Assembly: GCA_964462985.1 (NCBI GenBank)
Contig: CAYXAA010000072.1
Location: 1-9,729, forward strand
Reading direction: 5' to 3'
DNA: 9,729 nt
Origin: CAYXAA01 sp964462985
Lineage (GTDB): Bacteria > Pseudomonadota > Alphaproteobacteria > Rhizobiales > Stappiaceae
Position numbers and translations under genes: made by a program. Shown here in pieces: positions 1 to 6,033 of the stretch (position 1 is the stretch's first letter; every line of letters begins with the position of its first letter). Under the pieces are notes generated by a model. It saw only the letters and a program-made list of their open reading frames with translations. It had not been told where the DNA came from and did not search any database.

Positions 1-1
1 C

Positions 2-904
2 AGACTTTTCTCCGCATTCGCGGGCTACCGAGCACGGCAACGCTGTCCGAAGGGCTATTGGGAGATGGTCGAGTCTGGCGTGAACAAGGAAGGTGGCGGC
101 GCCGGCTCCAAGGCCGCTCTCGTCTACGGCCAGATGAACGAGCCCCCGGGAGCCCGCGCCCGCGTCGCGCTGACGGGCCTCACCGTTGCGGAACACTTCC
201 GCGACCAGGGCCAGGACGTGCTGTTCTTCGTCGACAACATCTTCCGCTTCACCCAGGCGGGCTCGGAAGTGTCGGCGCTGCTCGGCCGTATTCCCTCGGC
301 GGTTGGTTACCAGCCGACGCTCGCCACCGACATGGGCACGATGCAGGAGCGCATCACCACCACCACCAAGGGCTCGATCACCTCGGTGCAGGCGGTTTAT
401 GTGCCCGCCGACGACTTGACCGATCCGGCGCCGGCCTCGACCTTTGCCCACCTCGACGCGACGACGGTGCTCAATCGTGCCATCGCCGAAAAGGGCATCT
501 ATCCGGCGGTGGACCCGCTCGACTCGACCTCACGCATGCTCGACGCCCGCATCATAGGCGAGGAGCACTACGAGACCGCCCGCAAGGTCCAGCAGACGCT
601 GCAGCGCTACAAGGCCCTCCAGGACATCATCGCGATTCTTGGCATGGACGAGCTCTCCGAAGAGGACAAGCTCACTGTTGCCCGCGCCCGCAAGATCGAG
701 CGCTTCCTGTCGCAGCCGTTCCACGTCGCCGAGGTCTTCACCGGCTCGCCCGGAAAGCTCGTCGCGCTCGAGGATACGATCAAGGGCTTCAAGGGTCTGG
801 TCAACGGCGACTACGACCACCTGCCGGAAGCCGCCTTCTACATGGTCGGCACCATCGAGGAAGCGGTCGAGAAGGCCCAGCGCCTGGCCGCCGAAGCGGC
901 GTGA
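2..904 (+). CDS. atpD: ATP synthase F1 subunit beta, 3' part (5' end outside window)
   Basis: This is the catalytic subunit of the F1 head, which makes ATP from ADP and phosphate on the cytoplasmic side of the inner membrane. About 300 C-terminal residues are present; the P-loop lies upstream of the window. Visible hallmarks are the Walker B strand VLFFVDNIFRFTQAG (about 218-262), the stretch from SALLGRIPSAVGYQPT to TTTTKGSITSVQA, the VDPLDSTSR segment, and the DELSEED motif (647-667) in the C-terminal helical domain that contacts subunit gamma. The gene is followed 23 bases later by atpC, the normal order. One oddity: the frame opens well (FSAFAG, family YSVFAG), but about 32-61 reads YRARQRCPKG where the family has the near-invariant VGERTREGNDL, one codon longer and carrying the catalytic glutamate. 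From YWEM (about 56) the match is perfect. An error-rich sequence end is the likeliest explanation. Confidence 0.96.
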   Translation, partial: RLFSAFAGYRARQRCPKGYWEMVESGVNKEGGGAGSKAALVYGQMNEPPGARARVALTGLTVAEHFRDQGQDVLFFVDNIFRFTQAGSEVSALLGRIPSAVGYQPTLATDMGTMQERITTTTKGSITSVQAVYVPADDLTDPAPASTFAHLDATTVLNRAIAEKGIYPAVDPLDSTSRMLDARIIGEEHYETARKVQQTLQRYKALQDIIAILGMDELSEEDKLTVARARKIERFLSQPFHVAEVFTGSPGKLVALEDTIKGFKGLVNGDYDHLPEAAFYMVGTIEEAVEKAQRLAAEAA

Positions 905-927
905 CGTGAACGAAGGACATGTGATCC

Positions 928-1335
928 ATGGCTGAGCCCTTCCCCTTCGAGCTGGTTTCGCCCGAGCGTCTGCTCGTCTCCGAAGAGGCGGTGGAAGTCG
1001 TCGTGCCTGGCACGGAGGGCCAGTTTGGCGTGATGAAGGGCCACGCGCCCTTTCTCTCGACGATGCGTCCGGGCATCCTAAAGCTGCGGCGCCCGAATGG
1101 CTCTGTCGAGGAGTTCTTCGTCCGCGGCGGTTTCGCCGACGCGGCGCCGGGCGGACTGACCGTCCTTGCCGAGAAGGCGATCCCGGTCCAGGATCTACGG
1201 GCCGATGAAATCGCTGCACAGATCAAGGACGCCGAAGAGGACGTCGCCGACGCCAAGGACAGCGAGGCAAAGCAGCGGGCTGAGACCGTGCTCGGTCAGC
1301 TGCGAGAAGTTCAGGCGGCGTTGAAGACCGCCTGA
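928..1335 (+). CDS. atpC: ATP synthase F1 subunit epsilon
   Basis: A 135-residue protein of normal length for the epsilon subunit, the central-stalk component that couples rotation to catalysis and can inhibit ATP hydrolysis. Residues 1 to about 85 form the expected beta-sandwich, with the family signatures FELVSPERLL, VVVPGTEGQFGVMKGHAPFLSTMRPG and FFVRGGFAD. Residues about 88-135 are charged and Ala-rich, which fits the C-terminal helical hairpin. The start is the ATG at 928; an AAGGA at 913-917 lies 10 bases upstream. The gene follows atpD by 23 bases in the same operon and is the last gene before the terminator hairpin at 1358. Confidence 0.97.
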   Translation: MAEPFPFELVSPERLLVSEEAVEVVVPGTEGQFGVMKGHAPFLSTMRPGILKLRRPNGSVEEFFVRGGFADAAPGGLTVLAEKAIPVQDLRADEIAAQIKDAEEDVADAKDSEAKQRAETVLGQLREVQAALKTA

Positions 1336-1357
1336 CATCCCTTTACGAGCGATTGAA

Positions 1358-1396
1358 AAACGAAACGCCCGGTCCTTGGCCGGGCGCTTGTCGTTT
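1358..1396. terminator. Bidirectional intrinsic terminator after atpC and the GcrA-like gene
   Basis: CGCCCGG (1366-1372) pairs perfectly with CCGGGCG (1380-1386) across a 7-base loop. An outer stem AAACGA (1358-1363) pairs with TCGTTT (1391-1396). Read on the plus strand, the tail is CTTGTCGTTT. Read on the minus strand, the hairpin is followed by GTTTCGTTTTTC, a good U tract. It lies between two convergent genes (atpC ends at 1335, the minus-strand gene ends at 1426), so it probably ends both transcripts and is stronger on the minus strand. Confidence 0.85.
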
Positions 1397-1425
1397 GGAA
1401 TTCCGGTGCAACGGCGCGGCCGCGG

Positions 1426-1638
1426 TCACGCGGCGATACGACGCACCCCCGGCACGAAGGATGGAGTGCCTTCGCGGCTGCGCCGGCGCTCTTCGGGCGA
1501 GATATAAACCATGGCTCGATGGGCGTCGCAGTAGGACACGCCGGCGGCAACCCTGTTGCGACAGGGGAAGGTGTAATCGCCGCCAGTGCCTTCGACCCAC
1601 TTGCACTGACCCGCAGCAGGCAACTGAACGTTGCTCAT
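1426..1638 (-). CDS. Small GcrA C-terminal-like zinc-module protein
   Basis: A 70-residue protein. The start is ATG at 1638, preceded on its strand by GAAAGGAC, a good ribosome binding site about 8 bases away. The core has C12-x-W14 (CKW), then F24-x-C26 (FPC), then SYCDAH (C37 and H40) and MVYI. This Cys-x-Trp / Phe-x-Cys / Tyr-Cys-x-x-His / aromatic pattern resembles the C-terminal domain of GcrA, the alphaproteobacterial cell-cycle transcription factor. C12, C26, C37 and H40 could bind one zinc. The N-terminal part of GcrA, which binds methylated DNA, is absent, and the protein begins only 11 residues before the first cysteine. The last 20 residues are Arg-rich. It is transcribed alone, convergent with atpC. 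The GcrA relationship is my reading of the residue pattern; function is unknown, with protein-protein contact (RNA polymerase, for example) one possibility. Confidence 0.72.
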   Translation of the reverse strand: MSNVQLPAAGQCKWVEGTGGDYTFPCRNRVAAGVSYCDAHRAMVYISPEERRRSREGTPSFVPGVRRIAA

Positions 1639-1988
1639 GTTGTTGTCCTTTCAGAGTTTCTGGCGGCTGAAGCCGTTCGCTCCGCCGAAACGACAGGCGA
1701 CCCGCAGTCCGCATTCTTGATGGGTATCGTCCCACTCGATACGGCGATGCCGCAACCTGGCATCGGCACGCGAGGGGCCATGTGGTTGAGTTAGTGATTC
1801 TCGGCGAAGGACGCAACCGCTTCAAGCGCATGCGCGATATGCCTGCTATGCAGATCGGCTACTCATCGATTGTCCGGAACGCAGGCGGTGGCGGCCCGCG
1901 TCTCGACTCTGGTTCGGCGCCGCCGTACGCTTCCTTTCCCCACCGACCGTGCGGGCATTGCAACGACAAGGGCAATCAGAGAACAGGC
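1639..1988. other. 350-base intergenic region between divergent genes
   Basis: This separates the start of the GcrA-like gene (minus) from the start of the short-chain dehydrogenase (plus), so it should hold promoters for both. I cannot identify a convincing -35/-10 pair. The dehydrogenase frame is open back to an ATG at 1782, but that extension has no family similarity and the Rossmann fold begins right after 1989, so I treat it as non-coding. The main structure is a pair of inverted repeats at 1724-1765. Further right there are near-repeats of TATGC around 1840-1856 and a palindromic ATCGAT near 1865-1870. Confidence 0.6.
1724..1765. repeat. Two adjacent perfect inverted repeats with 7-base spacers
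   Basis: GTATCG (1724-1729) is mirrored by CGATAC (1737-1742), and CGATGCC (1745-1751) by GGCATCG (1759-1765). Both pairs are perfect, both have exactly 7 bases between arms, and they are 2 bases apart. All four arms contain ATCG or its complement CGAT. Either tandem binding sites for a dimeric regulator or a double stem-loop in RNA would give this pattern. There is no T tract after the second repeat, so a terminator is unlikely. Confidence 0.6.
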
Positions 1989-2759
1989 ATGGATCTTGGC
2001 GCACTGCTGGAGGGCCGGCGCATTCTCGTCACTGGAGCATCCTGCGGGCTCGGCGCCCATTTCGCAACCGTAGCGGCGCGTAGCGGTGCACGGGTGGCAG
2101 TCGTGGCGCGAAGAATTGACCGGCTCATGGTCCTGATCCGTGAGCTGAACGATGCCGGCGCTGCTGCGACCGTCGCCCTACCGCTCGACGTCGCCGAGCC
2201 GAGTTCGGTGGAAGCCGGCGTGGCCAAGGCGATTGAAATGCTCGGTGGTCTTGACGTCCTCGTCAACAACGCCGGCATTGCTCGTGACGGTCCGGCCCTC
2301 GACCAGACGGTGGAGGACTATGATGCAGTCATGGATGTCAACCTGCGTGGTGTCTGGCTGGCAACCATGGCGGCAGGGCGCTATTGGCGCGCCCAGGACC
2401 AGCCGGGCACGGTGATCAACATTGCATCAGTGCTTGGCGAGCGCGTTGCGAAGGGCGTCGCCGCCTATAGCGTCTCCAAGGCGGGAGTGGTGCAGATGAC
2501 CAAGGCGCTGGCACTCGAGCTGGCGCGCTACGGCATTCGCGTCAACGCGCTCGCCCCAGGCTATTTCGCCACCGAGATCAATGAGGGCTACTTCGGAACC
2601 CCGGCCGGGGAGGCCATGGTCAAGCGGATCCCGATGCGGCGGATCGGCAGGTTGTCGGACCTCGACGGTGCCTTCCTGCTGCTCGCGACCGAAGCATCAT
2701 GCTACATGACGGGCACGGTGATCCCGGTTGACGGCGGCCATCTCGTCTCGTCGCTGTGA
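1989..2759 (+). CDS. Short-chain dehydrogenase/reductase (SDR), FabG-like
   Basis: A 256-residue classical SDR, which uses NAD(P)H to reduce or oxidise a carbonyl or alcohol, probably on an acyl thioester. The cofactor motif TGASCGLG is at residues 15-22, NNAG at 93-96, N118 is present, and the catalytic S147 (NIASV), Y160 and K164 (YSVSK) are in place. The segment after strand 4 reads LAPGYFATE, and the C-terminal VDGGHLVSSL is typical. R41 and R42 after the second strand suggest NADP(H), an inference. ATG 1989 gives the normal length and puts the Rossmann fold 10 residues in; upstream ATGs would add an unconserved tail. The ribosome binding site is weak. The acyl-CoA dehydrogenase gene starts 34 bases downstream, so the two are probably co-transcribed and act on related intermediates. 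The exact substrate cannot be read from sequence. Confidence 0.9.
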   Translation: MDLGALLEGRRILVTGASCGLGAHFATVAARSGARVAVVARRIDRLMVLIRELNDAGAAATVALPLDVAEPSSVEAGVAKAIEMLGGLDVLVNNAGIARDGPALDQTVEDYDAVMDVNLRGVWLATMAAGRYWRAQDQPGTVINIASVLGERVAKGVAAYSVSKAGVVQMTKALALELARYGIRVNALAPGYFATEINEGYFGTPAGEAMVKRIPMRRIGRLSDLDGAFLLLATEASCYMTGTVIPVDGGHLVSSL

Positions 2760-2793
2760 TCCCTTCATCCGTCAGCGCTCAGGAGCTGCATCG

Positions 2794-4002
2794 ATGGATT
2801 TCTCGCTCGACCCAGTCCACGATGCCTTGAGGCTGAAGGTCAGGGCTTTCGTCGCCGAACACATCCTGCCGCTCGAATCGGACCCCGCCAGCTTCAACGA
2901 GTATGAGAACATTCGCATGGACCTGCGCGACCAGCTGCGGGCCAAGGCGAAGGACGCCGGACTGTGGGCGCCGCAGATGCCGATCGATCGGGGCGGCCTT
3001 GGGCTGCCGATGGTGGCGCAGGCCGCGTTTTACGAGGAGGCCAACCGCTCGATCTTCGGCCCGGTCTGCTTTAACTGTGCCGCGCCGGACGACGGCAACA
3101 TGCGCGTGCTTGCGACGGTGGGCACCGAGACACAAAAGGACCTGTGGCTGCAGCCAATCATAGATGGCGCGGTCAATTCTTCCTTTGCCATGACCGAGCC
3201 GCATCCGGGCGGCGGTTCCGACCCCGGCATGATCCAGACCCGGGCGGAGCGGTTCGGCGATAAATGGGTGGTATCCGGTCACAAATGGTTCATCTCCGGT
3301 GCAGCGGTGGCCAGGCACTTCATCCTGATCGCGCGGACCGATCCGGATCCGAAGGAGAAGCGCCGCCATCTGACGGCGTTTCTGTTTCATGCCGACCAGC
3401 CGGGCTGGCGTGTCGTGCGGCGGATCAACAACATGGGTCCCGACGAGCACGGCGGGGTCTGCGAACTCGAGTTCGATGCCCTGGAGATACCCGACGAGAA
3501 CCGGCTGATGGAGGTTGGGGACGGATTGCGACTGACGCAAGTCCGCCTCGGCCCGGCCCGCCTAACCCATTGCATGCGTTGGCTCGGTCTTGCCAAGCGC
3601 TGTATGGAGATCGCCCAGGACTACGTCTCTCGGCGTGAGGGCTTCGGTCAGCGCCTCGCCGACCGCGAGTCGGTGCAGCTCAGACTCGGCGAAATCGCCC
3701 ATGACATCCAGATCGGCCGGCTGCTGGTCATGCATGCCGCCTGGAAGCTAGACCAGGGTGACAAGGCGCGCAGCGAAGTGTCCTCGGCCAAGATCCACGT
3801 CGCCGACACCCTGCACAAGGCGGTGGATACCGCTATCCAGCTCAACGGCGCCCGCGGCTACTCGACCGATACGGTGCTGGAGTGGATCTATCGCTACGCC
3901 CGGGCGGCGCGGATCGTCGACGGCGCTTCCGAGGTGCACAAGATGGTGCTCGCCCGGCTCTACCAGCGCCAGGGTTCCGATTACTGGCACTGGGGCGTCT
4001 GA
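2794..4002 (+). CDS. Acyl-CoA dehydrogenase, ACAD10/11-like
   Basis: A 402-residue FAD flavoprotein of the acyl-CoA dehydrogenase family, which introduces an alpha-beta double bond into an acyl-CoA and passes electrons to electron-transfer flavoprotein. The N-terminal helical domain contains LWAPQMPIDRGGLG (57-70). The FAD-binding middle strand holds FAMTEPHPGGGSDP (131-144) and HKWFISGA. The C-terminal helical domain contains QLNGARGYSTD and RIVDGASEVHK. In that last motif D376 stands where most family members have the catalytic glutamate (EGT); from memory, DG-x-x-EVH is usual in the ACAD10/11 branch, so this is probably not a defect. The start is ATG 2794 with AGGAG at 2781-2785; the frame opens further upstream but overlaps the SDR gene. 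It is the second gene of the operon, and its last 22 bases overlap the convergent queG. Substrate chain length is unknown. Confidence 0.92.
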   Translation: MDFSLDPVHDALRLKVRAFVAEHILPLESDPASFNEYENIRMDLRDQLRAKAKDAGLWAPQMPIDRGGLGLPMVAQAAFYEEANRSIFGPVCFNCAAPDDGNMRVLATVGTETQKDLWLQPIIDGAVNSSFAMTEPHPGGGSDPGMIQTRAERFGDKWVVSGHKWFISGAAVARHFILIARTDPDPKEKRRHLTAFLFHADQPGWRVVRRINNMGPDEHGGVCELEFDALEIPDENRLMEVGDGLRLTQVRLGPARLTHCMRWLGLAKRCMEIAQDYVSRREGFGQRLADRESVQLRLGEIAHDIQIGRLLVMHAAWKLDQGDKARSEVSSAKIHVADTLHKAVDTAIQLNGARGYSTDTVLEWIYRYARAARIVDGASEVHKMVLARLYQRQGSDYWHWGV

Positions 4003-5186
4003 TCGGCGCGGTGGTCCGGCCATCGCCCCGTCCGGAGCGCAGCGGCCGCTGTTTGCCATTCGGCCCGCACTGAGGGGTCGTCTTCCTTGTCCGCACGAGA
4101 TGCCATGAGGCGGAAAAACGGCGTAGCTCCGCCAAGCCGTGCCAGCGCCCAGACGGCAGCGCCGCGCACGATCGGGTCGGGATCGTCGAGCAGCTTTTCG
4201 GCGGCCGCAAGCAGGGCAAGGTCGGCCGAGTTGCCCACGGCGATCAGCACGTTGCGCAGGAAGCGGCCGCGTCCGATCCGCTTGATCGGCGAGCCGGAAA
4301 ACAGCGCTCGGAAGGCCGCCTCGTCAAGGGTGAGCAAGTCGCCGAGTGGCGGCGCCATAAGGTCGTCTCGCGCCTGCAGCTTCGCCTCCCGGGCCAAAAC
4401 GGCAAACTTGTTCCAGGGACAGGCGGCAAGGCAATCGTCGCAACCGTAGATTCGGTTGCCCATCGCGGCCCGAAATTCGTGCGGGATCGGCCCCTTGTGC
4501 TCAATTGTGAGATAGGAAATGCAGCGACGCGCATCGAGGCGGTATGGCGCCGGGAACGCGTCCGTCGGACAGGCGTCGAGGCAGGCCCGGCAGGAGCCGC
4601 AATGGTCGCGTTCGCGTTCGTCCGGTGGCAGTTCCAATGTGGTGAAGATCTCGCCAAGGAAGAACCACGACCCGAGCCGACGTGACACCAAGTTGGTATG
4701 CTTGCCTTGCCAGCCGAGGCCGGCGGATTCGGCCAGCGGCTTTTCCATGACCGGCGCGGTGTCGACGAAGACCTTGACCTCCGGCGCAACCCCAAAATCC
4801 CGTGCGCGGGAGAGAAAACCCTGGGCAAGCTCCTTCAGCCGGCCCTTCATCAGGTCATGATAATCGCGGTTGCGGGCATAGACGGAAATCGTCGCCCGAT
4901 CGCGCTGGGGCAGTGTCGCCAGCGGATCGCCCTCCGGGCCGTAGCTCATCGCGAGCGTAATCACCGAACGCACTTCGGACCACAGCAATGCGGGCGCGCC
5001 GCGTCGGGCGGCGGTGTCGGCCATCCATGTCATCGTGCCGTGGTGGCCGTCGTCGAGGAAGGTTTGAAGCCGCTCCGCGGCCTCCGGGATCGCATCGGCC
5101 GCCGTCACCCCGCACAAGTCGAAGCCGAGCGCGTGCGCCCGGTCGACGAGCGCCGCCTTCAGGCGCGCGGCGGCGCTGTCATTCAA
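3981..5186 (-). CDS. queG: Epoxyqueuosine reductase QueG (TTG start)
   Basis: This is the cobalamin- and iron-sulfur-dependent enzyme that reduces epoxyqueuosine to queuosine at the tRNA wobble position, in the cytoplasm. With the start proposed here it has 401 residues. The N-terminal cobalamin-binding region includes VYARNRDYHDLMK and VDTAPVMEKPLAE, with D142 as the likely proton donor by family analogy. Two 4Fe-4S clusters follow: C196, C199, C202, C206 (CGSCRACLDACP), then C222, C249, C252, C256 (CISYLTIEHKGP and CDDCLAACPWNKF). The C-terminus has HEAT-like repeat sequence (DPDPIVRGAAVWALARLGG). No in-frame ATG or GTG exists near the conserved N-terminus. The ATG just after the upstream stop is out of frame, and the frame's far ATG (5312) lies deep inside fzlA. 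TTG at 5186 sits in a TTGA overlap with the fzlA stop, which points to translational coupling; I see no clear ribosome binding site. Confidence 0.95.
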   Translation of the reverse strand: MNDSAAARLKAALVDRAHALGFDLCGVTAADAIPEAAERLQTFLDDGHHGTMTWMADTAARRGAPALLWSEVRSVITLAMSYGPEGDPLATLPQRDRATISVYARNRDYHDLMKGRLKELAQGFLSRARDFGVAPEVKVFVDTAPVMEKPLAESAGLGWQGKHTNLVSRRLGSWFFLGEIFTTLELPPDERERDHCGSCRACLDACPTDAFPAPYRLDARRCISYLTIEHKGPIPHEFRAAMGNRIYGCDDCLAACPWNKFAVLAREAKLQARDDLMAPPLGDLLTLDEAAFRALFSGSPIKRIGRGRFLRNVLIAVGNSADLALLAAAEKLLDDPDPIVRGAAVWALARLGGATPFFRLMASRADKEDDPSVRAEWQTAAAALRTGRWPDHRADQTPQCQ

Positions 5187-5875
5187 AAGTCGAGGTCGGC
5201 ATAGCTTGCCGCCGCCGGCATCCCGAGCAGCTTCTCGCCGAGCAGCGGCCGAAAGCTCGGCCGCGACTTGACGCGAGCGTACCACGCCTTGACGTTCTGC
5301 TCTTCGGCCCATGGAACTTCGCCAAGATAATCGGCACAGGACAGTTCGGCCGCCACCGCAAGGTCCGCGAAGGTGAGCCGCGGCCCGGCGAGCCAGTTCC
5401 TCGAGGCAGCAAGATAGCCGAAATAGCGCAGGTGATGGTGGATGTTGGCCCTGGCGACGCGCAGCACCGCCGAATCCGGTGCGCCGCCCCCGGCCGACGC
5501 CGGCATTTCCTGCTTGTAGACGCGCTCGCGGACGAAATGGCCGACCACTTCCTGATCGAGCTTGTTCATCGCCCAGTCGACAAGGCGGCGGGTCTCGGCG
5601 CGCGCATCGGGATGATCGGGCATCAGCCGGCGATCACCGACGGCATAGCCGCGCGTCTCGTCGAGATATTCCATGATGGCGGTGACGCCGCAAACCGGCG
5701 GTCCGTCGTTCTCCATCATCACCGGCACCGTGCCTGCAGGGTTGAGCATCAGGAACTCGCGGCGCCGCGCCCAAGGCTGCTCGGTAACGAGCTCGACCTT
5801 GGCGCCGTATTCGGCAAGGGCGAGCCGGACGAAGCGTGAGGCCGGCGAGAAGGGGTGATGATAAAGGGTGAGCAT
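5183..5875 (-). CDS. fzlA: GST-fold FtsZ-binding protein FzlA
   Basis: A 230-residue glutathione S-transferase-fold protein. The thioredoxin-like N-terminal domain has YHHPFSPASRFVR, QPWARRREFLMLNPAGTVPVM and VCGVTAIMEYLDE. The helical C-terminal domain has SAVLRVARANIHHHLRYFGYLAASRNWLAG, LTFADLAVAAELSCADYLGEVPW and WYARVKSRPSFRPLL. These segments and the acidic tail YADLDF agree with my memory of FzlA from Caulobacter and relatives, which binds FtsZ, curves its filaments and sets the constriction rate rather than acting as a detoxifying transferase. D227 in the tail coincides with a residue I recall as functionally important there. The start is ATG 5875, which begins the fold immediately (MLTLYHH); no strong ribosome binding site precedes it. 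It overlaps queG by 4 bases and diverges from uppP across 158 bases. If the FzlA call is wrong, it remains a GST-family protein. Confidence 0.82.
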   Translation of the reverse strand: MLTLYHHPFSPASRFVRLALAEYGAKVELVTEQPWARRREFLMLNPAGTVPVMMENDGPPVCGVTAIMEYLDETRGYAVGDRRLMPDHPDARAETRRLVDWAMNKLDQEVVGHFVRERVYKQEMPASAGGGAPDSAVLRVARANIHHHLRYFGYLAASRNWLAGPRLTFADLAVAAELSCADYLGEVPWAEEQNVKAWYARVKSRPSFRPLLGEKLLGMPAAASYADLDF

Positions 5876-5937
5876 GAGGCCCGATGCTAGACCGCCGCGG
5901 TTAACCAATGAATGCGGCGGCGGCGATCCGGTTTGTG

Positions 5938-5964
5938 TTGCGTCGTTAGGCGGCACCGTATAGT
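5938..5964 (+). promoter_or_regulatory. Tentative uppP promoter
   Basis: TTGCGT (5938-5943) and TATAGT (5959-5964) resemble -35 and -10 elements, with the -10 matching five of six consensus bases. The 15-base spacer is shorter than the usual 16-18, so the -35 assignment is doubtful. It would give a leader of about 60 bases before the uppP start. Confidence 0.35.
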
Positions 5965-5980
5965 CCCGAGCATTGCGGCG

Positions 5981-6007
5981 GACAATTGGCAATCGAGGCA
6001 AATTGTC
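5981..6007. promoter_or_regulatory. Inverted repeat in the uppP leader
   Basis: GACAATT (5981-5987) and AATTGTC (6001-6007) are perfect complements separated by 13 bases, with centres 20 bases apart (about two DNA turns). It lies between the tentative uppP -10 and the uppP ribosome binding site. It could be an operator or a leader hairpin; the sequence alone does not decide. Confidence 0.45.
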
Positions 6008-6033
6008 GTCGTCCTTTCTGTGACGGAGCTCCC

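Noticed and set aside
1343..1831. A 162-codon minus-strand frame over the GcrA-like gene and the intergenic region
   Set aside because: It runs through the terminator hairpin, and the 70-residue frame within it has a good ribosome binding site and an ordered Cys/His pattern.
1782..1988. N-terminal extension of the short-chain dehydrogenase
   Set aside because: The 69 extra residues have no SDR similarity, and the ATG at 1989 gives the normal family length.
5183..5875. Detoxifying glutathione S-transferase
   Set aside because: The fold is shared, but the characteristic segments, the C-terminal YADLDF tail and the queG linkage fit FzlA better; enzymatic function is not excluded by sequence alone.
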